64,000 bases of DNA from Mariniblastus fucicola (GTDB lineage: Bacteria; Planctomycetota; Planctomycetia; Pirellulales; Pirellulaceae). Shown here in pieces: positions 43,406 to 51,669 of this stretch. The notes below the pieces were generated by a model. That model was given only the letters and a program-made list of their open reading frames with translations. It had not been told where the DNA came from and made no database searches. The position numbers were made by a program, and so were the translations under genes. How positions within the stretch are numbered: the first letter of the stretch is position 1; each line of letters begins with the position of its first letter. Location of the stretch: positions 5,394,001 to 5,458,000 of the forward strand of contig NZ_CP042912.1 in the NCBI RefSeq assembly GCF_008087665.1. The letters run 5' to 3'.

Positions 43406-43473
43406 TAGCCTTTTCCTAACCGGAATCTTTTAACAAGATCTGATAGCAGTTTTCTCTCCGCCGCCAAAGCAAC

Positions 43474-44868
43474 ATGCCGCCTCAGCTCCTGATCCAGATT
43501 CTCTTGCTTGCAGTTTTGGGGGCGTTGACCGGTTCGCTGATCAACTGGGCGATTTACCGATGGGCAATCACGCGTTATTTGCCAGTCAGCCCGTTTATGA
43601 AACGGGTGCCGGACCAATTGCGTGAACAGCATCCGGACTATGTCGCGGAGAACCGACTGGATGAAGTACAGCCGCGAGCGGCGTTGGATTTCGTTCCGAT
43701 CGTCGGCTGGTTCCGGCTTCGTCGCGATGCCAGCGTTTTTGGAAAAGCCTGCTGGCTTCGTCCACTGCTAATCGAACTAACCTGGATGATTGGCCTACCG
43801 CTGTTTTTCCTTTGGCAGCACAACGGCGGACTGATCGGATTCGACCCGGCGGTTGGTTTGACCCCGGCTGATGCAGACCAATTTGCTTCGCTGGCCAACG
43901 GGTGGTTTTGGTTGCATTCGATTTTGATCGCGCTGATGTTCATCGCAACCTTCATTGATTTCGACGAACAGATGATTCCTGACCAGGTAACAGTTCCGGG
44001 AACGCTTGTCGCCTTGATCGCCTCCGCGATTTTCATAAACGTTCGCTTGCCACTGACGGTACCAACGCCAGCAGCATTGCGCTCACTCAGCAGCATTGAC
44101 TTTGCTTCGCCGGATGTGCCCGGAGCGTGGGTCACCAGCACGACCGGCCTGTTAGCCTGTGTGGCGATATTCGTGATCTGGGTTTTGGCTTTGCTTCCAA
44201 AGATCTATCCGCCGCGTGAGTTCGGTTTGGGGCATTGGGGCTCGCTGAAGATCATGCTGGCCTCCACCTTTCGGCCGAGACGTAAAAACGAGTGTGAGCT
44301 TCGTGTCAGACCGCGGACCACGTCGTTGATGACCCGGATTTATCTGCTGATGCTGTTCGTTGGCGTGATCCTGCTTCCGATCGCCTGGTTTTCCTGGCTG
44401 GGGATGGCCGCAAAAATCAGCCTGGTTTCTTCTTTTATTGGCTTGGGAGTCGCTGGTGGTCTGATTTGGGGCATCCGCATCGTCGGTGGCGTGGCGCTTG
44501 GTCAGGAAGCAATGGGTTTTGGCGACGTGACGCTTATGTGCATGATCGGAGCGTTTCTTGGCTGGCAGGCGTCGATGGCGGGGTTCGTGTATTCGATCTT
44601 CTTTGCGGTGGTGCTGGCGATAATTTTGTTCGTGATGACCAAGAAGAGCTATCTGGCGTTTGGCCCGTATTTGTGCATGGGCTCGTTACTCGCAATGTTC
44701 CGCTGGCCATCGGTCTGGAGCGATTTTGAGCACATTTTCTGGATGGGGCCGTGGCTGCTGGCGGCGTTCGGTGGCTCTTTGGTGCTGATGGCGATTCTGC
44801 TGCCCTTGGTTCGGTGGCTGAAGGAGAGCCTGCTGGGGGTGGACCTGAATGCGGACGAAACGGCCTAG
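43474..44868 (+). CDS. Prepilin peptidase / type IV prepilin leader peptidase (A24)
   Basis: A 464-residue polytopic membrane aspartyl protease that cleaves leader peptides of type IV prepilins and type II secretion pseudopilins. The two catalytic aspartates are in FIDFDEQMIPDQ (about residues 160-171) and MGFGDVTLMCMIGAFLGW, where GFGD (about 348) is the GxGD motif. The N-terminal Cys-rich zinc site of PilD is missing, as in many planctomycete enzymes, and the loop between the two aspartates is unusually long, containing a cytoplasmic insert (about 250-285). The pilin genes it serves are not in this window. It is divergent from the cytochrome operon, with a 68-bp gap. Confidence 0.9.
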   Translation: MPPQLLIQILLLAVLGALTGSLINWAIYRWAITRYLPVSPFMKRVPDQLREQHPDYVAENRLDEVQPRAALDFVPIVGWFRLRRDASVFGKACWLRPLLIELTWMIGLPLFFLWQHNGGLIGFDPAVGLTPADADQFASLANGWFWLHSILIALMFIATFIDFDEQMIPDQVTVPGTLVALIASAIFINVRLPLTVPTPAALRSLSSIDFASPDVPGAWVTSTTGLLACVAIFVIWVLALLPKIYPPREFGLGHWGSLKIMLASTFRPRRKNECELRVRPRTTSLMTRIYLLMLFVGVILLPIAWFSWLGMAAKISLVSSFIGLGVAGGLIWGIRIVGGVALGQEAMGFGDVTLMCMIGAFLGWQASMAGFVYSIFFAVVLAIILFVMTKKSYLAFGPYLCMGSLLAMFRWPSVWSDFEHIFWMGPWLLAAFGGSLVLMAILLPLVRWLKESLLGVDLNADETA

Positions 44869-45015
44869 GATTTTCGCATTCGGACGCCAAAGTCTGGATA
44901 ATCCCTGCCTTTGTTCGCTTGCCAAAGCCCGGCTGGGAGGTCACGTCGCCATTTTTACTGAGTCGCCCAAGCCCCGACAATCTCCCCGATCAGCCAAAAA
45001 CACCCGCTTTTTCGG

Positions 45016-45043
45016 TTGCCTCTTGCCCGCGATTTTGCATAAT
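45016..45043 (+). promoter_or_regulatory. Putative promoter of rpsR
   Basis: TTGCCT (45016-45021) and CATAAT (45038-45043; five of six matches to TATAAT) are separated by 16 bp. Transcription would begin near 45050, leaving a leader of about 110 nt before rpsR. This lies in the 294-bp gap after the prepilin peptidase gene; nothing else was recognised there. Confidence 0.5.
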
Positions 45044-45162
45044 ACGCAGTCCGAATCGAATTTAGCCGCAGAATGGAAGGTCCTCTGACGATCTTCCCAC
45101 TTTGGCCTCGATGCCTCTGCCGTTTGAAACTGAATTTAAACCCTGCTTTTTGAGTCGATCCC

Positions 45163-45432
45163 TTGGCATTCCAAAAACGAAGAAACACACGTCGCAAACC
45201 GAAACTCAAGACGAAAACAGTTCGCAAGGATCCTCTTTTCGTGGACGGCGAACGCCCGCGTCCGACTTACGTGGACTACAAAGACGTTGAGCTGTTGAAA
45301 AAGCTGACGAATCGCCACGGAAAAATTGTCGGCCGTCGTAAGACTGGCTGCACCGCAATCAGCCAACATGCCGTTACCGCGTCGATCAAGCGAGCTCGCT
45401 TCATGGCGTTGATGCCATACAAAGGCGACTGA
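45163..45432 (+). CDS. rpsR: 30S ribosomal protein bS18
   Basis: An 89-residue ribosomal protein. The body YVDYKDVELLKKLTNRHGKI is the conserved S18 core, followed by RRKTGCTAISQHAVTASIKR and ARFMALMPY. S18 binds S6 on the platform of the 30S subunit. The N-terminus is longer and more basic than in E. coli S18 (AFQKRRNTRRKPKLKTKTVR). The start is a TTG at 45163. Usually rpsR sits in an rpsF-ssb-rpsR-rplI cluster; here it stands alone with a likely promoter and a strong terminator. Confidence 0.95.
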   Translation: MAFQKRRNTRRKPKLKTKTVRKDPLFVDGERPRPTYVDYKDVELLKKLTNRHGKIVGRRKTGCTAISQHAVTASIKRARFMALMPYKGD

Positions 45433-45485
45433 TACGATCCGCCACCACGATCAGTGGTGATGATGCAATTGCATTGGATACATTT

Positions 45486-45516
45486 AAAAAGCCTGCCGAA
45501 ATCGGCAGGCTTTTTT
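45486..45516. terminator. Bidirectional intrinsic terminator between rpsR and thioredoxin gene
   Basis: A perfect 13-bp stem AAAAAGCCTGCCG (45486-45498) and CGGCAGGCTTTTT (45503-45515) with an AAAT loop, followed by T on the plus strand and preceded by A's that serve as a T-run on the minus strand. It ends both rpsR and the convergent thioredoxin transcript. Confidence 0.93.
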
Positions 45517-45577
45517 CGTTGTGCGACTGGGACTAAAAATCCCAATCTCAATCTTTCAGTAAGCCCTCAAACCGGGC

Positions 45578-45895
45578 TTACGCGTGTTGTTCGATCAGTG
45601 CCTGGAGTTGATCCTTGGGCAGTGCTCCTGTCTTTCGCTCAACCACTTCACCGGCTTTGAAGACCAGAATGGTTGGCACGACGGAAATCCCGTACTTCAT
45701 CGCCAAATCCATATCGTTGCCAACATTGACCTTACCGACGGTAGCGGTATCGCCAAGCTCATCAGACAGTTCATCAATCAGCGGCGCCAGTGCACGGCAC
45801 GGTGGGCAGCCATCAGAATAGAAATCAACCAAGGCAACCTTCGCGGAATTGATAACTTCCGCCTCAAAGTTTTCGCCACTAAATTCTGCAGCCAT
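45578..45895 (-). CDS. Thioredoxin-like protein with CPPC active site
   Basis: A 105-residue thioredoxin fold. The active site is YSDGCPPCRALAPLI with CPPC at residues 30-33 instead of the usual CGPC. The cis-Pro loop is ISVVPTILVFKAGEVV and the C-terminal helix is normal. It is a cytoplasmic thiol-disulfide reductase; the second Pro in the active site is expected to alter redox potential and partner choice. ATG 45895 follows a clear GAGGAAACG site, so the 24 upstream in-frame codons are not used. Confidence 0.93.
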   Translation of the reverse strand: MAAEFSGENFEAEVINSAKVALVDFYSDGCPPCRALAPLIDELSDELGDTATVGKVNVGNDMDLAMKYGISVVPTILVFKAGEVVERKTGALPKDQLQALIEQHA

Positions 45896-46153
45896 CGTTT
45901 CCTCAAAAATTAAATCTACTGGTTTGCGTCCGCTCACCCATTGGGGCGTCGCTTGTTTTTGACGCATTGCGAGCTTCGATCCTACCTTACACCAGGGAAT
46001 TTTCGAGAGGGCAGGGGCCCGAGCGACGCGTTTTACCGGCTATATCTGACTTACGCTCGCAACAGACACCTACGATTTTGGCGTTTGCCCGAAACCTTCA
46101 CGGACGACCTGACCAATGGGCGAATCAGCGAACCAGAGGCCATGGATCCGCGT

Positions 46154-46363
46154 CTAATCGAACTTCTTTTTGCGAAACATCATCGCCACCATCGCGACCT
46201 GAACCGCCGCCAGAGCCAAAAAGAAGATTCCGATGCCCAGCCAACTGGAATACTCCGTCGTCGCCAGATCGGGTTTTCGCAGACTCCATATGCAGAATCC
46301 GCCGACCAGCAGCGAAACCGCGATGGAGATCGCAAGTTTTCCAAGAAGTAATGAACGCCACAT
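46154..46363 (-). CDS. Small two-helix membrane protein, unknown
   Basis: A 69-residue protein with two hydrophobic helices (LLGKLAISIAVSLLVGGFC and WLGIGIFFLALAAVQVAMVA) and a basic C-terminus, MFRKKKFD. No family is recognised. It lies 60 bp after the next gene on the same strand and may share its transcript. The clean two-helix pattern and sensible charge at the ends support a real gene. Confidence 0.5.
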   Translation of the reverse strand: MWRSLLLGKLAISIAVSLLVGGFCIWSLRKPDLATTEYSSWLGIGIFFLALAAVQVAMVAMMFRKKKFD

Positions 46364-46423
46364 GTTGGCAACCGATTGAGTACGAGAAAGTCCTTCAATT
46401 GTAACTGGTCCGGCACAAAGCGT

Positions 46424-47458
46424 TTAACGTAACAGAGTCGTGTCGAATCCTTCATGAAACGTAGCTTGCAGGACCTCAGTGAACAACTCGGTTTGCTGCG
46501 ACACCGCGCGTCGATACTGCAGCGGATTGGGCATCTCCCGATAAAGACCGTTCTCGAACGCAATCGCGGCTTTCCCCACCGTCCACTGCGAGTCCTCCAA
46601 CTCCAAACCATTCACGAAGATGGCAGTTGCCTTCCGCAAGTCCGCTTCGACACCAGCGACGTTTGGCAGCTGGATGCCAACAAAGCTGCCTGTCAGCTCA
46701 CACTGCACACCACGGTCACTCGAATCGATGCTCGCGACACCAGAGAAATGAGCGTCTGCACCAAGCTTGGTCTCCAATTCCGGAAACCAGTAACTGGCCA
46801 GCCAGCAGGGCACTTTTCCTTTGTTGGTAGTATCGAAAGCCACACTGAATGTACCGGTGTCTGGGTTCTTCGCCATCCGCAACACGCCGCGATCTTCGGC
46901 TTGCCCGCTCTCTTCGCTGTCCAGAGGAGCCTCGATGGTGACGACCCGTCCGTCGCGACCGTTGTGCCACGTGACGTACAACCGATTCATGTGAAAGCTG
47001 TCGTACTCGAACTCGGACTCGCGACGGGAAATGACTTCGATATCCCGAAACTCAATTTCCCAGGGCTTCAGATCCGACTGGGATTTGACCAACCGCTCGG
47101 CAGCCTCCTCGAGGAAGTGACTGAGTCCTTCCCGTTTTACCTGGATTGGGTTTCGAAATTCGACGCGATTGATGTTCCCCAGTGTGACCTTGGCGCTCAT
47201 GAAAGTTTCGACGATTGGCTGGCCATCGTTTCCAAACAGCTTCACATCATGAAACCATATTTCGCCAGGTCGCGGCGTCTCGACGATTCCGATCGAGGTC
47301 TCGACGCCAAGTTCGGCCTGTAACAATTTCGCCCACTGATCGGGCGTGCGCTGATGGGTCGCAAAATAGACGGTGGTGAATGTTGGAAGCGCGCAGAACA
47401 ACAGAAACAGCAATCGGCAGATCGTTCGTTTCTGGTTGTCGCTCAAGTCATTCTTCAT
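46424..47458 (-). CDS. Membrane-anchored hypothetical protein
   Basis: A 344-residue protein with one N-terminal hydrophobic helix (ICRLLFLLFCALPTFTTVYF) and a long strand-rich domain behind it. Blocks such as GEIWFHDVKLFGNDGQPIVE, VTLGNINRVEFRNPIQVKRE and KPWEIEFRDIEVISRRES have the alternating pattern of AsmA/TamB-like envelope proteins, but the likeness is weak and I do not assign the family. It probably faces the periplasm. It is divergent from the SBF-like transporter gene. Confidence 0.65.
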   Translation of the reverse strand: MKNDLSDNQKRTICRLLFLLFCALPTFTTVYFATHQRTPDQWAKLLQAELGVETSIGIVETPRPGEIWFHDVKLFGNDGQPIVETFMSAKVTLGNINRVEFRNPIQVKREGLSHFLEEAAERLVKSQSDLKPWEIEFRDIEVISRRESEFEYDSFHMNRLYVTWHNGRDGRVVTIEAPLDSEESGQAEDRGVLRMAKNPDTGTFSVAFDTTNKGKVPCWLASYWFPELETKLGADAHFSGVASIDSSDRGVQCELTGSFVGIQLPNVAGVEADLRKATAIFVNGLELEDSQWTVGKAAIAFENGLYREMPNPLQYRRAVSQQTELFTEVLQATFHEGFDTTLLR

Positions 47459-47479
47459 ACTGACTTCCGTGTCAGAATA

Positions 47480-47498
47480 GCGCGGCGCATCGCCGCGC
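47480..47498. repeat. Perfect GC-rich palindrome in divergent promoter region
   Basis: GCGCGGCG-CAT-CGCCGCGC, an 8-bp perfect stem with a 3-nt loop, followed by GGCCTTTTAT. It lies between two divergent genes, so it may be an operator, a leader hairpin or a repeat remnant rather than a terminator. Confidence 0.7.
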
Positions 47499-47573
47499 GG
47501 CCTTTTATCGTACGATTGTCCGCTGGTGGCTCAAAGCCGGGTTCTGGGTTTGCTAGCGTGACGACGATTGCTT

Positions 47574-48563
47574 ATGTTCAAAAAGCACTGGTTTCTGTTC
47601 GGTTTGATGGTGATGCTGAGCGTCGGCATGGGGTTTGCGCCTGCGCTGGAGCCGCTTTCAAAGATCTCGGCCCTCAAATGGGGCATCGTGGCGACGACAA
47701 TGTTTCTGATGGTCTGGAAGTTTTCTTTCGGTGACATCACTGATGTGTTGCGCCGCCCCCAGGCAGCTTTGCTCGCCGCGGCCATCAATACGATTCTGAT
47801 GCCGCTCGCGATCTGGCCGTTCAGCAATCTGGTCGGCCCCGAAATCGGCGCCGGAATGATTGTGGCTTTTGCGGCGCCTTGCACGCTGGTTTCGGCCGCA
47901 GTGTGGACTCGCCGAGCCGGCGGAGACGATCGCGTCGCGATTCTGGTGACCTTGATCACCAACTTGCTGTGTTTTGTCTCATCGCCGTTTTGGGTCTGGT
48001 TGCAGGTCGGCGGACAGAGTGACACGGCGGTCAGTTTCAGCGACACGGTGGTCAAGCTGCTGATGTTTGTCGTCACTCCAATCGCGATCGCTCAACTGGT
48101 TCGAATGCATTCACGATCAGCGAAATGGGCTTCTGAGAACAAAAAGCAGCTGGGCATCGCGTCCCAGTTCGGGCTGCTGTCGATCGTTTTTCTGGGCTCG
48201 ATTCCGTCAGGCATTCGGTTGCGTGAAAGCGACAGCAACTTTCCGCTTGCCGAGCTGGCGATTGGCATCGCGTGCTTGCTGCTGGTCCACGTCATTGTCC
48301 TGTATGTCGGACGCCATATCGCCAAAGTCTGCGGTATGAGCCGCGAGGAACAGATCGCAGTTGCGTTCTCCGGTAGCCAAAAAACGCTTATGATCGGGCT
48401 TTCAATCGCAGTTGGGTTACAGATCTCGATTCTGCCACTGCTCGCATTTCACTCACTTCAACTGGTAATCGACACGGTAATCGCTGATCGCATGGTCGCG
48501 ACAAAATCCGGCGTGAATTCCGAACAAGCCGCGAGTGGCACGCATCAGGCGACCGGCCGCTAA
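47574..48563 (+). CDS. SBF-like (bile acid:sodium symporter family) transporter
   Basis: A 329-residue membrane protein with about nine to ten hydrophobic segments. The first half has FAAPCTLVSAAVWTRRAGGD, matching the P-x-T-x-x-S/T-x-x-x-x-T-x-x-A-G/R-G-N/D motif of the family, and the second half has VAFSGSQKTLMIGLSIAVGL, the matching crossover motif. Length fits SBF_like proteins such as YfeH. The substrate is unknown; family members move bile acids, sulfated compounds or organic anions with Na+. ATG 47574 is chosen; a TTG two codons upstream is also in frame. Confidence 0.85.
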   Translation: MFKKHWFLFGLMVMLSVGMGFAPALEPLSKISALKWGIVATTMFLMVWKFSFGDITDVLRRPQAALLAAAINTILMPLAIWPFSNLVGPEIGAGMIVAFAAPCTLVSAAVWTRRAGGDDRVAILVTLITNLLCFVSSPFWVWLQVGGQSDTAVSFSDTVVKLLMFVVTPIAIAQLVRMHSRSAKWASENKKQLGIASQFGLLSIVFLGSIPSGIRLRESDSNFPLAELAIGIACLLLVHVIVLYVGRHIAKVCGMSREEQIAVAFSGSQKTLMIGLSIAVGLQISILPLLAFHSLQLVIDTVIADRMVATKSGVNSEQAASGTHQATGR

Positions 48564-48599
48564 CTGAGCGAACCATCTCACGTTGGCGAATCGACACCG

Positions 48600-48980
48600 C
48601 TATTCCTGGGAGCTGTTATTGCTTCGGCGCAATTCAACGTTATCTCTGACCGCGTCCGGGTTGCTCTGCGTTGTGAACTTGAGCCCCATGATGCCAACAA
48701 TGATCAGCATGACAAAGAACAGTCGCGAAAAACTGGCGGGTTCGCCAAACAATGCGATCCCAAAAGCAACCGTGCCCACCGTTCCGATTCCAACCCACAC
48801 TCCGTAGGCCGTCCCCACAGGCAGCGTTCGAAGTGCGATGCCTAGCAGCGTCATGCTGATGACCATCGCCGCAATGGTCCAAATCGAGGCGATCGGTTTT
48901 GTGAAACCGTCTGAGTACTTCAGGCCAATCGCCCATCCAATTTCAAACAGGCCCGCTACGATCAATATCAACCATGCCAT
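48600..48980 (-). CDS. sugE: SMR-family guanidinium exporter (SugE/Gdx)
   Basis: A 126-residue four-helix small multidrug resistance protein. The N-terminus LILIVAGLFEIGWAIGLKYS, then DGFTKP, carries the essential membrane Glu and the Gdx-type WAIGLKYS-GFT signature that separates guanidinium exporters from EmrE-type drug exporters. Further conserved blocks are LPVGTAYGVWVGIGTVGT and FGEPASFSRLFFVMLIIVGI. It works as an antiparallel dimer that exchanges guanidinium for protons. The C-terminal 20 residues are polar. A guanidine-II riboswitch lies directly upstream, which strongly supports the substrate. ATG 48980 begins at the first helix; the frame is open further upstream into the riboswitch. 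Confidence 0.95.
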   Translation of the reverse strand: MAWLILIVAGLFEIGWAIGLKYSDGFTKPIASIWTIAAMVISMTLLGIALRTLPVGTAYGVWVGIGTVGTVAFGIALFGEPASFSRLFFVMLIIVGIMGLKFTTQSNPDAVRDNVELRRSNNSSQE

Positions 48981-49000
48981 GACGGTGTTTCCATTTTGGA

Positions 49001-49047
49001 TCAGGGCCGTCCCTGGATGAGAATAGAGCGGTGAGGTCGTCCTCACT
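49001..49047 (-). promoter_or_regulatory. Guanidine-II (mini-ykkC) riboswitch
   Basis: On the minus strand two hairpins with ACGR tetraloops lie just before sugE: GTGAGG-ACGA-CCTCAC (49046-49031) and CAGGG-ACGG-CCCTG (49015-49002), joined by a 15-nt linker. Paired stem-loops with ACGR loops are the defining feature of the mini-ykkC/guanidine-II class, each loop binding one guanidinium. The second hairpin ends 21 nt before the ATG, so ligand binding probably frees the ribosome site. Confidence 0.92.
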
Positions 49048-49147
49048 TCTGGTGATTGTTTGCCAGCGAGTGCCGACTAGCTTGAGTCCACAAACGGCCG
49101 GCCTTTCAATGAACCCAACAGGACGAATTCATACTCTTCGAAATCGA

Positions 49148-51538
49148 CTACTTTTGATTCGACTCAAGGTAGTGCACCAGATCCAGAATCTCTTCCTTGC
49201 TGAAATTGTCCAGCAAGGCTTTTGGCATGATCGATTTTTTCGATTCGGCCATTTCTTCAACTTCGTCCTTCAGAATCTTCGTCGTTTCGGAAACCGAACC
49301 GCTCTCAAGAAGCTCGATGCTTTCGTCGTCCTGGCTGACGATCAATCCGCTACGAGTTTGCCCGTCATCGGTCGCGACGATGAACATTTTGTATTGCGGA
49401 TCAATGTGGCTGGACGGATCAAAGACCTGCTTCAACGCTGCACCACGTTCGAACTCCCATCGCTTGTAAAGCTCGTCGAGCGCAGGACCAACGTTGGCTC
49501 CGGCCCCGCCGAATTCGCCAAGCCGATGACACTGAGCGCAAGTCGCCTCTGTGAAAATTCGTTTGCCGGCTTCGATTGAATGCTCGCTCAGATCCATCTC
49601 CAGTTCGGCTTTGAAGTCATCAATCGTCCAGTTCTTGACCAGCTGACGAGTGTTGCCGATCGGATCTTCGGGCTTGATTGGGTTCTTTTCCCATGCCGCC
49701 AAATCATCGACCACGACCATCACACCGTACATGCGCGACCAGTGCTGCGGGAAAGTGCAAACGAAAGGGTAGGCCCCCGGTTTTGTCGGTACGGTGAAAG
49801 TCAGCCGTTCCTGTTGGTGAGCCTGAACCATGTCGGTGGCGAACAGCACGTCATTCGTTTTCGGAACGTACTGCTTGCCGTCTTTGCCACCGGTCGGTCC
49901 GGCCCTGAGTCCATCAGCCGCAACCTGTTTCAGTTTTCCCGGCTGGCAAACCAGCAAGTTGTGAGGCATCAGGTCTTCATTTTGCAAAACGATTTGAATC
50001 GGACGGCCGGCCTGAGCTGCGAAGTAAGGCACGTCATAACGCATCTCTTCCTTCACGGTTTTGATGCGAACAACACGAACGGAAACTTTGCTCATCCGGT
50101 CGCGGAAAGCGGCAGCCGAATCGTCATCCATCGTGGCCAAGAGCTCGTCAACCAACTCCATCGCCAGGAGCGCTTTCTCACCAGTTCGTTTCGCGGCCGG
50201 CATGGCTTCGGCTCGTTTGAGCAATCTTTCCACCAGCTTCGTCGCCTGCTGTGCATTCGCAGACTCCATCGGCAACGCCAGCAACGTTTTGATCGCGGCG
50301 TCGCGGAGTTTGCCATCCTTGACTTTCGACGCAACCAGCGACCATGTTTCGGCTTGATCGGTAGAAAAATGCTTCATCGCCGAAAGGGCGGCTTGGCGAA
50401 TTGCGATGTCGTCGGCGCTGCCGATTTTCGAGACAACTTGCTCACGAAATCCGTTTCGAGTGTCGCGATCGCGAATCATGCCGATCGAGTTCAACCAGTG
50501 AATCGTGTGGTCAGCATCGATTTGGCTGGTCGAAATCGCTTTGTCCGAAAGACCTGCTGTGGCGAGTGCCGCGAAGCTGGCCGTGGCCAGAACCGTATTG
50601 CCGGAGGAGGTCGATTCGACCAGTTGATCGGCAGCAGCTTTGAGCTTTTCCGCGTCCAGCCGCAACAACATATTGGCCAACTCGCGAGAGCTTTCCTTTT
50701 CGGAATCCGAGCTCGATTTCATCGCATCGAGGGCGGCAATCAGTTCCGTTGCCGAGTCCGATTCATTCAGCTTCACCAAAGCCGCAAGCGATTCCTTGCG
50801 ATACTGACGATCCATACCATCTCGAGTCAAAATCGCTGACCAGACGGGCGCGTATTTTTTGTCGTCGGTCTTGCGGCTGACCATCAACAGTCGCTCGTTG
50901 TCGAGACGCTTAAGCTGATAGGCGACGACGCGAGCAGGTTTGTCCAGAAAGATCTTCGGGCGATCCGGATTGTCGTCTTCCTGAGTCGTCGTGGCTCCGG
51001 TGCTGACGAGGGATGCTTCGGCGAGCAGTTGATCGATCTTCATGAAAGGATGATCGCCAATGCTCGACCAGCGGACCCGGCCAGCGGCATCGACAAGGAT
51101 CGTGCCATGCAATGGTTTGTTGGTGGCTTTGTCGAAGGCACCTGTTTGGCGAAACAGATTCAGTTCGTGATCCGAACAGAGATTCTCAAGCGCAAACGTT
51201 CCGCCCAGATCTGCAAGCTGCTGAGTCAACGTTTCCGAATCGTCTGTGCTGACGCCGATAACTTCGACGCCGATATCGCGAAACGAACTCGAACGGTTCC
51301 CAAAAGCCTGCAGTTGTTCGGCGCAGTGCAGACAGCCTTTGCCGAGATGCAGAACCATCACGTAGGGCCGTCCGGAAAACTGATCGCTGGAAATTATTTT
51401 TCGGTTTGCGCCTGCGAGATTCCACGAGGGCAGGGCAGCGGGGGACGCCGAAACCGTGTGAGAATGGTTGTGATTATTGTTGGCGTGAAGCGAACTGCAA
51501 GCCGCGATCGCAACGATGAGTGAAAGAGCAAACTTCAT
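49148..51538 (-). CDS. Redoxin - HEAT - cupredoxin - cytochrome c fusion protein
   Basis: A 796-residue exported protein. Residues 1-20 are a signal peptide (ALSLIVAIAACSSLHA), followed by a His/Asn-rich stretch. A redoxin domain (about 40-190) has GKGCLHCAEQLQAF with a CxxC pair. A helical HEAT-like region follows. The cupredoxin domain (about 505-620) holds a type 1 copper site: His in LMPHNLLV, then Cys, His and Met in FVCTFPQHWSRMYG. The C-terminal cytochrome c has CAQCH (about 667) and the Met-ligand region near the end (KSIMPKALLDNFSKEEILDL). It is an electron-transfer protein of the cell envelope. It lies 130 bp downstream of the ThuA/dehydrogenase gene on the same strand. ATG 51538 is set by the signal peptide. 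Confidence 0.9.
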   Translation of the reverse strand: MKFALSLIVAIAACSSLHANNNHNHSHTVSASPAALPSWNLAGANRKIISSDQFSGRPYVMVLHLGKGCLHCAEQLQAFGNRSSSFRDIGVEVIGVSTDDSETLTQQLADLGGTFALENLCSDHELNLFRQTGAFDKATNKPLHGTILVDAAGRVRWSSIGDHPFMKIDQLLAEASLVSTGATTTQEDDNPDRPKIFLDKPARVVAYQLKRLDNERLLMVSRKTDDKKYAPVWSAILTRDGMDRQYRKESLAALVKLNESDSATELIAALDAMKSSSDSEKESSRELANMLLRLDAEKLKAAADQLVESTSSGNTVLATASFAALATAGLSDKAISTSQIDADHTIHWLNSIGMIRDRDTRNGFREQVVSKIGSADDIAIRQAALSAMKHFSTDQAETWSLVASKVKDGKLRDAAIKTLLALPMESANAQQATKLVERLLKRAEAMPAAKRTGEKALLAMELVDELLATMDDDSAAAFRDRMSKVSVRVVRIKTVKEEMRYDVPYFAAQAGRPIQIVLQNEDLMPHNLLVCQPGKLKQVAADGLRAGPTGGKDGKQYVPKTNDVLFATDMVQAHQQERLTFTVPTKPGAYPFVCTFPQHWSRMYGVMVVVDDLAAWEKNPIKPEDPIGNTRQLVKNWTIDDFKAELEMDLSEHSIEAGKRIFTEATCAQCHRLGEFGGAGANVGPALDELYKRWEFERGAALKQVFDPSSHIDPQYKMFIVATDDGQTRSGLIVSQDDESIELLESGSVSETTKILKDEVEEMAESKKSIMPKALLDNFSKEEILDLVHYLESNQK

Positions 51539-51598
51539 GGTTTTGTGATTTGATCTTTGAGGTTGAGATGTGTTTAGCTGACAGTCGCGGGACAAAAA

Positions 51599-51661
51599 CG
51601 TGGTTGCGGCGTCCAGTCGCAGCAGATACCAAAAAAGCTGCGGCTGGAAACCACAACCACG
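51599..51661. repeat. Family B-like inverted repeat
   Basis: Arms at 51599-51623 and 51637-51661 pair at 21 of 25 positions and contain TGCGGCGTCCAGTCGCAGC and GCTGCGGCTGGAAACCACA. It is related to the element at 28165-28225. It sits 8 bp beyond the stop of the ThuA/dehydrogenase gene. Confidence 0.85.
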
Positions 51662-51669
51662 CCATGACT

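Noticed and set aside
49580-50839. 419-codon plus-strand open frame
   Set aside because: It is opposite the redoxin-cupredoxin gene, which has copper and haem ligands in frame.
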